Below are positions 30,512 to 37,359 of a stretch of DNA of 64,000 nucleotides, piece after piece (positions within the stretch are counted from its first letter, which is position 1; every line of letters starts with the position of its first letter). The translations under genes and the position numbers were made by a program. The notes under the pieces were generated by a model. The model was given only the letters and a program-made list of their open reading frames with translations, had not been told where the DNA came from and did no database searches. Source of the DNA: Gemmatimonadota bacterium (GTDB taxonomy: Bacteria; Gemmatimonadota; Gemmatimonadetes; Gemmatimonadales; Gemmatimonadaceae); contig JAZKBK010000006.1 of assembly GCA_040388625.1 (NCBI GenBank), forward strand, positions 62,001 through 126,000. Reading direction: 5' to 3'.

Positions 30512-30533
30512 GGGGAGAGCGGCTGCTCTCCCC
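30512..30533 (-). terminator. Probable terminator after the nucleotidyltransferase gene
   Basis: GGGGAGAGC (30512-30520) pairs with GCTCTCCCC (30525-30533) around a 4-base loop, followed on the minus strand by a short T-rich stretch (TTGTCGTT). It lies between the nucleotidyltransferase stop and the MFS start. Confidence 0.55.
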
Positions 30534-30559
30534 GTAACTCGCCGGCAGAAAAGCCACGA

Positions 30560-31561
30560 CTAGTTATGGCCGCCGCGCGGACTCACCCTGACCTCCGAGT
30601 GATCACCGATCGTGATCTCTCCGGAGACGCCATCGACGACGGTGTGATGGCCCACCAGCGAATTCGTGAGCGTCGACCTTTTTATGCTGGCGTACGTCTC
30701 GATGATCGTATCGGAAAGCGTCGAGCCGTCAACCGTCGTTCCCTCGCCGATCGATACGTTCGGTCCCACGATCGAATTGCGAATCGTGACGCCGGTTTCG
30801 ACATACACAGGATCCAGGATGGTCGAGTTCTCGACCGATTGCGGCGACCGCGCGCGTCCCCTCTCCAGCATCGCACGGTTGGTCGCGAGCAGCGTGTCGA
30901 TCTTCCCGGCGTCGTACCAGCCTGCAACATCGACCACACGTATCTTGGCGCCGTGATCGATCATGTACTGGAACGCGTCGGTGAGATACCACTCGCCGTT
31001 GTGTGCCGGTTGCGTGAGCACGTGCGCGATCCCCTCATACAGCAGCTGCCAGTTCCTGATGTAGTAGAGCCCGATGTTGGCGCGCTTTGAGATCGGCGTC
31101 GTCGGCTTCTCGACGATCTTCGTCATGAAGCCGGACTCGTCCGTCACCACCACACCAAATCGCTGATAATCCTCGACTTCCTTCGTCCAGATTATTCCAT
31201 CGGCGTCGGACGACTCGATGATCGAGAGATCGGCATCGAAGATCGTGTCGACAAAGATGATCAGCACCGGCTGGTCCACGTAATCGCGCGCGAGCGCAAC
31301 CGCGCCGGCGGTGCCGTCCTGCACCTTCTGGTCGATGAACGCTGACGGAATGTCGGTCGATGTGCGCGCGAACTCCTCGACCTTTTCCTTGAGATGTCCC
31401 GTGATGTAGATGATCTGCTCGACGTTCGGCAGTGTCTTCACGTCGTCGAGCACGTATTGCATCACCGGCTTGCCCGCGACGCGCAGCATCGGCTTGGGCG
31501 TCACATACGTATGCGGACGAAGCCGCGTTCCCTTCCCCGCAAGCGGGATGATAACTTTCAC
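30560..31561 (-). CDS. Sugar nucleotidyltransferase with left-handed beta-helix tail
   Basis: 333 residues from GTG 31561, preceded by GAGGTGG. The N-terminus has the NTP-transferase signature PLAGKGTRLRPHTYVTPKPML and metal-binding residues in IFVDTIFDADL. The last ~100 residues are hexapeptide repeats (VYVETGVTIRNSIVGPN; VSIGEGTTVDGS) forming a left-handed helix. This is the layout of bifunctional glucose-1-phosphate thymidylyl/uridylyltransferases. It would make an NDP-sugar for surface glycans. The downstream cupin gene resembles mannose-6-phosphate isomerase C-termini. Confidence 0.9.
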   Translation of the reverse strand: MKVIIPLAGKGTRLRPHTYVTPKPMLRVAGKPVMQYVLDDVKTLPNVEQIIYITGHLKEKVEEFARTSTDIPSAFIDQKVQDGTAGAVALARDYVDQPVLIIFVDTIFDADLSIIESSDADGIIWTKEVEDYQRFGVVVTDESGFMTKIVEKPTTPISKRANIGLYYIRNWQLLYEGIAHVLTQPAHNGEWYLTDAFQYMIDHGAKIRVVDVAGWYDAGKIDTLLATNRAMLERGRARSPQSVENSTILDPVYVETGVTIRNSIVGPNVSIGEGTTVDGSTLSDTIIETYASIKRSTLTNSLVGHHTVVDGVSGEITIGDHSEVRVSPRGGHN

Positions 31562-31580
31562 TCGGCCACCTCAGTCAGTA

Positions 31581-31604
31581 AGGGCAGGCCCCCGTGCCTG
31601 CCCT
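31581..31604. repeat. Palindromic repeat family A, copy 1
   Basis: Arms AGGGCAGGC (31581-31589) and GCCTGCCCT (31596-31604) flank CCCCGT. It lies between the cupin and nucleotidyltransferase genes. Five copies of this pattern occur between 31.5 and 36.9 kb. Confidence 0.8.
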
Positions 31605-31639
31605 CAGTACGACCACGATCTGTATCGTCCAGCGCGTAC

Positions 31640-31661
31640 GGGGAGGCCCCCGTGCCTGCCC
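31640..31661. repeat. Palindromic repeat family A, copy 2
   Basis: Same layout as copy 1, 36 bases away, with one mismatch in the left arm (GGGGAGGC) and the same CCCCGT centre and GCCTGCCC arm. Confidence 0.75.
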
Positions 31662-31676
31662 ACAGTACCTCGGCCT

Positions 31677-32054
31677 CTACGGCGCCTTCGTTCCCTCTCG
31701 TCCGTACCGATCCTTCAATCTTACCACATCGTCGAGATGCGGTGTCGATGCCTCCAGCACGTCGCAATCCGTCACGGCTTCCATCTGATGCACCGTCCCG
31801 GGCTCGTTTCTGAACGACTCCCCCGCCGTGAGTGAGATCTCCTTCAACTCCGCATCGGCACTGTCTCCGACACGATAGATCATCTCACCGCTCAGCAGAA
31901 AGATCGTTTCGTCCTTCTGCTCATGATACTGCACCGATAATGCCTGGCCAGCCTTGATGTGAAGGATCTTGCCGACGTACAGCGGTGTGTGCGCCCAGAT
32001 CACCTCGTGACCCCAGGGCTTTTCCACGTACCTGACCTCGCGCTTGCCGCTCAT
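31677..32054 (-). CDS. Cupin-domain protein related to mannose-6-phosphate isomerase C-termini
   Basis: 125 residues. KPWGHEVIW, the metal-ligand motif YHEQKDETI (His, His/Glu), and VHQMEAVTD form a single cupin barrel; the end EASTPHLDDVVRLKDRYGR is typical of type II phosphomannose isomerase/GMP tail domains. It may isomerise or bind a sugar phosphate, in keeping with the nucleotidyltransferase gene that follows. It starts only 6 bases after atpH, so it may be read from the ATP synthase transcript. Confidence 0.82.
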   Translation of the reverse strand: MSGKREVRYVEKPWGHEVIWAHTPLYVGKILHIKAGQALSVQYHEQKDETIFLLSGEMIYRVGDSADAELKEISLTAGESFRNEPGTVHQMEAVTDCDVLEASTPHLDDVVRLKDRYGREGTKAP

Positions 32055-32060
32055 CGCAAG

Positions 32061-32609
32061 TTATGGGGAAATGCGCATGCGCGTCGCCAGCTTGCTCAGC
32101 CGGCGACTCACCGAACCGTCCATCACCGTGTTGCCAACCTTGACGATGATCCCGCCCATGATCGATGGATCCACCGATATCCGCGGCATCACCCTGCTGC
32201 CCAGCACGCGCGAAAGCTGCGCGCCGATGTTCGCAGTCTCTTCGTCAGTTGCGGGCCGCGCAAGCGTGACCTCCGCGTGCACCCGTCCCTCCTGCTGGTC
32301 CAGCAGGTTCGCATACTCGGTCGCGATCTCGGGAATCATCATCTGACGACGATTGTGCACCATCGTCTGAAGAAAGCGGAGGAACACACGCGGCACACGA
32401 TCACCGAACGCCCGCGACAGGATCTCGTTCTTGCGCTCGTACGAAACGCGCGGGGACTCGAGAAACAGCTTCACGGTCGCATCCTGAGCGATCGCGTTGG
32501 CGACGTCACGGATCATGACGCCAAACCCTTCCCGGTTCTCAGCCTTGGTCGCCAACGCCAACAGTGCCTCGGCGTAATTGCGCGATACCGGGTTGGAGCG
32601 CTCCTGCAT
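32061..32609 (-). CDS. atpH: F1Fo ATP synthase subunit delta
   Basis: 182 residues. Start overlaps the atpF stop as TGATG. SRNYAEALLALA at the N-terminus and GGIIVKVGNTVMDGSVSRRLSKLATRM at the C-terminus (only the motif VMDGSV..RL quoted as key) mark the OSCP/delta family. It joins the peripheral stalk to the F1 head. In most bacteria atpA follows directly; here a cupin gene does, so F1 subunits must be encoded elsewhere. Confidence 0.95.
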   Translation of the reverse strand: MQERSNPVSRNYAEALLALATKAENREGFGVMIRDVANAIAQDATVKLFLESPRVSYERKNEILSRAFGDRVPRVFLRFLQTMVHNRRQMMIPEIATEYANLLDQQEGRVHAEVTLARPATDEETANIGAQLSRVLGSRVMPRISVDPSIMGGIIVKVGNTVMDGSVSRRLSKLATRMRISP

Positions 32610-33178
32610 CAGACGCCCGCCCTGGGAGCGGCCGTCGAGCTCGGAATCGAGGCGAGAAAGCTCTCGACCAGTTGGCGGTTGGACTGGTCGTCCAAATTCT
32701 TTCCGATGACGCGCGATGCGCCAGCAATCGCAAGATCGATCGCTTCGAGACGCAGATCCGCGATCGCACGGTCACGCTCCGCGACGATCTCACGCCGCGC
32801 GCGATCCAGCAGCTCGCCAGTCTCGCCATGCGCATGCTCGATTATGGTCCCGCGCACCTGCTCCGCCGCGGCACGCGCATCGGCAATGATCTTCTGCGCC
32901 TCGTCCCGCGCAGCAGCAATCTGCTCGCGCTGGTCCTGCAGGAGACGATTCGCGTCGTCGCGATCGCGCTGAGCAGCGTCGATGGCGTCCGAAAGCGCCT
33001 TCTCCCGCTCCTCGACCGCCTTGGTGATCGGCTTGAACGCGTACTTCGAGAGAACCAGCAACAACACGATGAAGATCACCAGCGTCCAGACCATCACTCC
33101 GCCGTTTGGCGAGAGCAGGCCGCCCGAGGGAGCCTCGGCCGTGTGTTGAACGGATTCCTGCAGAAGGAAGAAATGCAT
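32609..33178 (-). CDS. atpF: F1Fo ATP synthase subunit b
   Basis: About 189 residues from ATG 33178; GTG 33187 is the alternative. One membrane helix (MVWTLVIFIVLLLVLS) is followed by a long charged helix (ITKAVEEREKALSDAIDAA...) as in all b subunits. It dimerises to form the peripheral stalk. No clear ribosome site is visible. A repeat-bearing gap of about 130 bases separates it from atpE. Confidence 0.95.
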   Translation of the reverse strand: MHFFLLQESVQHTAEAPSGGLLSPNGGVMVWTLVIFIVLLLVLSKYAFKPITKAVEEREKALSDAIDAAQRDRDDANRLLQDQREQIAAARDEAQKIIADARAAAEQVRGTIIEHAHGETGELLDRARREIVAERDRAIADLRLEAIDLAIAGASRVIGKNLDDQSNRQLVESFLASIPSSTAAPRAGV

Positions 33179-33208
33179 GAGTGGCACTATTCAATTCAAT
33201 GAGATGTA

Positions 33209-33232
33209 GGGTCACGCCCCCGTGCCTGACCC
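33209..33232. repeat. Palindromic repeat family A, copy 3
   Basis: GGGTCACGC and GCCTGACCC around CCCCGT, one mismatch between arms, just upstream of atpF. Confidence 0.75.
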
Positions 33233-33257
33233 GCTATGCCCAACCACGTCGAGCCCC

Positions 33258-33286
33258 GTAGGGTCAGGCACCGTGCCTGACCCTAC
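33258..33286. repeat. Palindromic repeat family A, copy 4
   Basis: GTAGGGTCAGGCAC (33258-33271) and GTGCCTGACCCTAC (33273-33286) form perfect 14-bp arms with one base between. It is the most symmetrical copy, between atpE and atpF. Confidence 0.8.
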
Positions 33287-33311
33287 TTGAAACGAACGCG
33301 CGAAAATCGCG

Positions 33312-33590
33312 TTAGAACGTGAACTTCTGCTGAATCACGAACGAGACGACGATCGCGAACAGTGCAACACCTTCGACCAGCGCCGCGAAGATAAGAGCCG
33401 CGGTCTGGATCTGTCCTGCACGCTCCGGCTGACGCGCCATTCCGTCCATCGCCTGTCCGCCAACCTTGCCGATACCGATGCCAGCGCCGATCACGGCGAG
33501 ACCTGCACCGATACCAGCACCCATCATGCCCCACGCGCCCGCGTATTCCTTGGTCGCGCCAACCGCTGCCTGAAGCAGAGGAAACATCAT
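33312..33590 (-). CDS. atpE: F1Fo ATP synthase subunit c
   Basis: 92 residues with two membrane helices and a polar loop (GMARQPERAGQ). The first helix is glycine-rich (GIGAGLAVIGAGIGIG). The second carries the ion-binding acid in LIFAALVEGVALFAIVV. The residue after Glu is Gly, not Ser or Thr, so proton coupling is expected rather than Na+. Two successive Met codons open the frame (33590 and 33587). Confidence 0.97.
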   Translation of the reverse strand: MMFPLLQAAVGATKEYAGAWGMMGAGIGAGLAVIGAGIGIGKVGGQAMDGMARQPERAGQIQTAALIFAALVEGVALFAIVVSFVIQQKFTF

Positions 33591-33708
33591 TTGAACCAGC
33601 TCCGAATAAGTCGTATGACCGGATTCTCAACGCGCTCCGGCACGGCGCAACCCGTCAACGGGACCACGTCCCAACGGGATTCCCGGGTCGAGCCCGGTAC
33701 AACCATAT

Positions 33709-33738
33709 CGTCATTCCCGCAACTGCGGGAATCCATCG
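33709..33738. repeat. Palindromic repeat family B, copy 1, next to atpB stop
   Basis: ATTCCCGC (33713-33720) and GCGGGAAT (33725-33732) around AACT, within CGTCATTCCCGC...GGGAATCC. It abuts the atpB stop at 33739-33741. A second palindrome with CCCGG arms lies at 33683-33697. A related copy is at 50834-50861. Confidence 0.7.
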
Positions 33739-34596
33739 TTAGTGCGCCGCCGTCCTGATCTGCCCTATGAACACCGCCGACAACAGCGCGAAGATGAACG
33801 CCTGCAGCAGCGACACGAATATCTCCAGCAAAGAGATCGCAACCGCCATCGCCAGCGGAGCCGGAGCGACTATGTAGCTCTTGAACGTAAAGATCAATCC
33901 GATCAGCGCCAGCAATACAACGTGGCCCGCGGTCATGTTCGCGAAAAGTCGGATCGCCAGCGCGAACGGCTTGGTGAACTTTCCAACGATCTCGACCGGA
34001 GTCATGATGAACGTCATGAACGACTTGACCGGCACAGGCACGTCGTGCGGCCAGTAGACGATCGTGTTGATGTAGCCCGCACCCTGCTCCCGCATTCCCG
34101 CAATCTCGACCACGACGAACGTGATCAACGCCAGCGTCGCCGTGACACCGATGTTACCCGTCGCCGTCGAGCCATACGGGATGAGACCGCACAGGTTCGC
34201 GAACAGGATGAAAAAGAAGAGCGTGAGGATGAACGGCGTGAACTTGTCGCCCTTGGGTCCCACGTTCGGGATCACCACCTCGTTCCGGAGGAAGAGCACG
34301 AAAGCCTCCATTCCATTCCCGAAACCCGAGGGAGCCCGAGAGCCGCCAAAGGTCGTCCTGGCGTGTGCCCGCGCCGCCATCAGCATCGTGATGAGGCACA
34401 GCACTGCCGCGATCCCGAGCCACACCACATGCTTGGTCGGCGACATGTCGATCAGGAGCGGTCCAATATGGATCGGCGTCCAGCGTGGCAGCGCCAACTC
34501 GCACACGAAGCCCGGATGCAGGCACGGATAGTCGATCGCGTGCGCGTCCGAGATGTGCGGCGTGATGATGTCGATTGCAGGACCGGCTTGCAGCAT
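33739..34596 (-). CDS. atpB: F1Fo ATP synthase subunit a
   Basis: 285 residues with about five or six membrane helices. The essential arginine sits in KPFALAIRLFANMTAGHVVL, and the C-terminal helix ends in LQAFIFALLSAVFIGQI, as in other a subunits. It forms the proton half-channels against the c-ring. The start follows the stop of the AtpI-like gene immediately. Confidence 0.97.
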   Translation of the reverse strand: MLQAGPAIDIITPHISDAHAIDYPCLHPGFVCELALPRWTPIHIGPLLIDMSPTKHVVWLGIAAVLCLITMLMAARAHARTTFGGSRAPSGFGNGMEAFVLFLRNEVVIPNVGPKGDKFTPFILTLFFFILFANLCGLIPYGSTATGNIGVTATLALITFVVVEIAGMREQGAGYINTIVYWPHDVPVPVKSFMTFIMTPVEIVGKFTKPFALAIRLFANMTAGHVVLLALIGLIFTFKSYIVAPAPLAMAVAISLLEIFVSLLQAFIFALLSAVFIGQIRTAAH

Positions 34597-34866
34597 CTAT
34601 TTGGTAAGCAAGAAGGGTTCGAAGAGCGTCGTGACGAACAGAATTACCACCAGAGACAACAGCGCGGGCGCCATTTGAAGACCCAGGGCGGGGATTATCG
34701 CGAAGCCGTACACCAGTACCGCAAGCAGCCGGAGCAGCGCTCCCATCCCCCATCCAACCAGCAGCCGATCCTTTCCGAACGACCGTCCAATCAGCACCGC
34801 GAGCACCTGTACCACCACCGCCACTCCAACCGAGGTCCAGATCGCCCGACTCATCTCGCCAGTCAT
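34597..34866 (-). CDS. AtpI-like ATP synthase accessory protein
   Basis: About 89 residues from ATG 34866, whose first bases overlap the AtpZ stop (ATGA). Three or four hydrophobic helices (VGVAVVVQVLAVLIG; LLRLLAVLVYGFAIIPALG; LLSLVVILFVTTLFEPFLL). The position between atpZ and atpB is that of AtpI, thought to help c-ring assembly. Sequence similarity to AtpI is weak, so the name rests mainly on place and topology. Confidence 0.6.
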   Translation of the reverse strand: MTGEMSRAIWTSVGVAVVVQVLAVLIGRSFGKDRLLVGWGMGALLRLLAVLVYGFAIIPALGLQMAPALLSLVVILFVTTLFEPFLLTK

Positions 34867-35105
34867 GATCCGCCGGCCCCCGGTCCCTTGCCCTCGCCGT
34901 CCTGTGCCGCCATGAGCTTGCGATACATGCTGTAGAAAGCTCCGCCCGCTCCCACGAAAACACCGATTATCAGCAACCACGGCCCCGTCCCGAGCCGCCC
35001 GTCCAGCCATTGACCGGCGTAGCCGAAGAGAAGTACCGAGGCCGCGAACTGAAGCCCGATTCCGGCGAAATCCGACGCCGATGGCGCACTCCCCTTGTCC
35101 CGCAC
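34863..35105 (-). CDS. AtpZ/AtpQ-like small membrane protein (F0F1-ATPase_I)
   Basis: 80 residues from GTG 35105. Two membrane helices separated by a short charged loop: FAGIGLQFAASVLLFGYAGQWLD (key residues GYAGQWLD) and WLLIIGVFVGAGGAFYSMYR. The pattern GQWLDxRLGTGPW is typical of the AtpZ family, which sits at the head of many atp operons. A TTGAAC/TTAAAT promoter lies immediately before it. Confidence 0.75.
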   Translation of the reverse strand: MRDKGSAPSASDFAGIGLQFAASVLLFGYAGQWLDGRLGTGPWLLIIGVFVGAGGAFYSMYRKLMAAQDGEGKGPGAGGS

Positions 35106-35114
35106 GTGCCTGAA

Positions 35115-35143
35115 ATTTAACGAGCTTGTGAAAAAAAGTTCAA
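35115..35143 (-). promoter_or_regulatory. Candidate sigma70-type promoter of the atp operon
   Basis: On the minus strand TTGAAC (35143-35138), a 17-base spacer including T7, then TTAAAT (35120-35115). Transcription would begin about 35108, only a few bases before the GTG at 35105, so the message would be almost leaderless unless translation starts elsewhere. Confidence 0.4.
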
Positions 35144-35337
35144 GCGGTATGGCCTATATATGCACTGACCAGATGTTTAACATTCAGTTGCTCCAAATCC
35201 CGATTTGTGATCCCAGCCTAACTGCCGATACTCCATGCAGTTATCTGTTGCCGAGCGCTTGCTGTATCGTCTATCCGTTGATAACTTTGGCACTCGCGAC
35301 GACCGTCCGACAACCGCCTTCCAGCGTCGCTCCTAGC

Positions 35338-35826
35338 ATGGAAAACCGCTTCATCATCACATCCCTTTGCGCTGCCGCGCTCGTTTACGCGTGCGGACCA
35401 TGGGTGCATTCGCAAACTGCAAGCTCGAGTCCCGTAACACCCTCGAACAGGTCGTTTCGCGCATCGACAGGTCACAAGGCGCCCGCAGACGTTGCAACCG
35501 AGCTCGATCTCGCACGCAACGGTTCACGTGTCGATTTCGCGCTGCGTGTGACCAACAACACCAAGAAGACCGTCGAGCTGCGCTTCCCCAATGCGCGCAC
35601 GCATGACATCGCCGTTCTTGATTCCACCGGCAAGACGATCTGGCGCGCGAGCGCCGGAAGAATCTTCACTCAGACGATGCAGGCCCTCACCGTCAAATCG
35701 AGTGACACGCTTACGATGGAAGACAGTTGGGACACCAACGGCGCGCACGGCGCATACACCGCCGTCGCATTACTCGCCACCGACACGCATCCAGTCGAAA
35801 GACGCGTAGCGTTCACGCTTCCGTAA
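35338..35826 (+). CDS. Secreted BsuPI-domain protein
   Basis: 162 residues from ATG 35338. The signal peptide is FIITSLCAAALVYACGPW. The mature protein has a BsuPI/intracellular proteinase inhibitor-type beta-sandwich: VDFALRVTNNTKKTVELRFPN and DIAVLDSTGKTIWRAS, then ALTVKSSDTLTMEDSWD. The family was named for a Bacillus protease inhibitor but is now seen in many secreted proteins of unknown role. The upstream extension of the frame to 35095 crosses the atp promoter and has no coding character. Confidence 0.72.
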   Translation: MENRFIITSLCAAALVYACGPWVHSQTASSSPVTPSNRSFRASTGHKAPADVATELDLARNGSRVDFALRVTNNTKKTVELRFPNARTHDIAVLDSTGKTIWRASAGRIFTQTMQALTVKSSDTLTMEDSWDTNGAHGAYTAVALLATDTHPVERRVAFTLP

Positions 35827-35859
35827 CCTGAAGCAGCGCGACGTCGAGATGCTGTCGAG

Positions 35860-36813
35860 ATGTTGATCAAACGCGTCGCACTTCTTCCAGCAGTTCTTCT
35901 CTCTGCAGCGTTGGCCTTGCTCGCAACGCAGGCGTGCGCACACAACAACATCAGCAGCGAACCGCCCGGCGTTACCTCCGAGCAGAAGATGTACGTCGCC
36001 GGAGAGTTGCGCACGTACTTGCTGCACATACCGGCACACTACGACACCATACGTAGAGCGCCGCTCGTGATAGTGTTGCACGGCCATGGCGAGAGCGCGG
36101 AGAACTTCGAGAAGTATACCGGCATGAGCGACAAGGCAGACGCCGAGGGTTTCATCGCCGTCTACCCGCAAGCACTCGGCGATCCCAGCGACTGGCACAC
36201 CGCGATAGACGGTCCGTCAAAGCGTGACGACATCCGGTTCGTGCGGGGGATAATCGATTTGCTCGAGCACAGATACCGCATAGATCGCCGTCGCATCTAC
36301 GCAGCCGGACACTCCAACGGCGGCATCATGACATACCGTCTCGCGTCCACGCTGTCCGACAAACTTGCCGCTGTTGGCGTTACCGCGGGCTCTATTGGAA
36401 TGGTTGACGAGAAAGGCGACACGCTGCGCATCGCACCGCCGTCGCATCCCGTGTCGGTGATTCACTTTCATGGAATGCAGGACCAGGACGTGCCGTACGG
36501 CGGCGGCCCCGAATCCGACGGACCCGACAACATCGTGTCTGTCAGGAACACGATCGGCTTCTGGCTCAACGCCGATCATTGCGACGCGAAGCCCGCCTCG
36601 CGCACCGTCTCGGCCGACAGGAACGTCATCATCGACGCGTATCATCCGTGCGCCCAGGGAACCGCCGTCGAGCTCTATACCATTCTGGATGGTGCGCATC
36701 GCTGGCCCGGCGACGACATCCCGTGGTATACGTTTCCCGGTCGCGACGACTCGGACATCGTCGCCACCGACGTGATGTGGACCTTCTTCGCCGCACATCC
36801 CAAGGTCGATTGA
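35860..36813 (+). CDS. Secreted esterase, PHB depolymerase/feruloyl esterase family (LpqC-like)
   Basis: 317 residues. Signal peptide ends LLATQACAH, with a lipobox-like Cys. The alpha/beta hydrolase core has the oxyanion region IVLHGHGESAENFEKYTG, the nucleophile elbow AAGHSNGGIMTYRLA (Ser in GHSNGG) and a C-terminal catalytic His in DGAHRWPG. These enzymes hydrolyse polyhydroxyalkanoate or feruloyl esters outside the cytoplasm. No PHB synthase lies nearby, so the substrate is open. Confidence 0.88.
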   Translation: MLIKRVALLPAVLLSAALALLATQACAHNNISSEPPGVTSEQKMYVAGELRTYLLHIPAHYDTIRRAPLVIVLHGHGESAENFEKYTGMSDKADAEGFIAVYPQALGDPSDWHTAIDGPSKRDDIRFVRGIIDLLEHRYRIDRRRIYAAGHSNGGIMTYRLASTLSDKLAAVGVTAGSIGMVDEKGDTLRIAPPSHPVSVIHFHGMQDQDVPYGGGPESDGPDNIVSVRNTIGFWLNADHCDAKPASRTVSADRNVIIDAYHPCAQGTAVELYTILDGAHRWPGDDIPWYTFPGRDDSDIVATDVMWTFFAAHPKVD

Positions 36814-36818
36814 TTGTT

Positions 36819-36842
36819 GGGGCAGGCCCCCGTGCCCGCCCC
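36819..36842. repeat. Palindromic repeat family A, copy 5
   Basis: GGGGCAGGC and GCCCGCCCC around CCCCGT, one mismatch between arms. It lies 6 bases after the esterase stop, before the DksA-like gene. Confidence 0.75.
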
Positions 36843-36880
36843 TTCACCCCCGTAGCCCGACCCTTGCATCATGTGTCGTC

Positions 36881-37228
36881 ATGACCCAAGCCCAACGCAA
36901 GCATCTCGAGAGCCGCCTCCTCCAGGAGCGCGACCGCATCAATCAGCTCCTTTCCCGCTACGCAGCCCAGAACGAGAACGAGGACGACCAGGACCAGGCC
37001 GGCGACCTCACCAAGATGCCCCTGCACATGGCCGACCAGGGCACCGACACCATGCAGCAGGAGCTTGATGCCGTGATGGTAGACCGCGAGTCGAAGACCC
37101 TCGCAGAGATCGACGCCGCGCTCGAGCGCATGTACAACCATCCGGAGCAATTCGGGATCTGCGAGAACACAGGCAAGGAGATTCCGTTCGCACGGCTGGA
37201 TATCGTACCGTGGGCAAGGACCTGCTGA
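36881..37228 (+). CDS. TraR/DksA-type zinc-finger protein
   Basis: 115 residues. A coiled-coil N-terminus (HLESRLLQERDRINQLLSR) and an acidic middle precede DAALERMYNHPEQFGICENTGKEIPFARLDIVPWARTC (key: GIC..TGKEIPFARLD). Only two cysteines of the usual C4 finger remain; several DksA relatives share this reduced form. DksA-type proteins bind RNA polymerase's secondary channel and affect transcription. The frame stops just after the final Cys, while codons in the -1 frame stay open for 19 more residues, so a frameshift is possible. Confidence 0.85.
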   Translation: MTQAQRKHLESRLLQERDRINQLLSRYAAQNENEDDQDQAGDLTKMPLHMADQGTDTMQQELDAVMVDRESKTLAEIDAALERMYNHPEQFGICENTGKEIPFARLDIVPWARTC

Positions 37229-37301
37229 CCGAGACCGGTCCGTCCAAGCACCCGGATTCGGAGGCGCCAGCCTAATTCCCTCCCAAGGCGCACCGTTAGA
37301 A

Positions 37302-37330
37302 AATCATCGGTTCGTTTTCGAACGATGATT
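37302..37330. promoter_or_regulatory. Imperfect palindrome upstream of the AAA regulator
   Basis: ATCATCGGTTCG and CGAACGATGAT flank TTTT, with one unpaired G. It lies between the DksA-like stop and the regulator start, without a T run on the plus strand after it. It could be an operator or a 3'-end hairpin. Confidence 0.4.
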
Positions 37331-37359
37331 CGAGTCATTATCTTCCCCGCTCCTCCTCC

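Noticed and set aside
33742-34935. 397-residue plus-strand frame over the atp genes
   Set aside because: Mirror of atpB/atpI/atpZ; very Arg/His/Asp-rich and without a recognisable domain.
31581-36842. CRISPR array from the repeated palindromes
   Set aside because: Copies are irregularly spaced between coding genes, differ in sequence, and no cas genes or uniform spacers occur.
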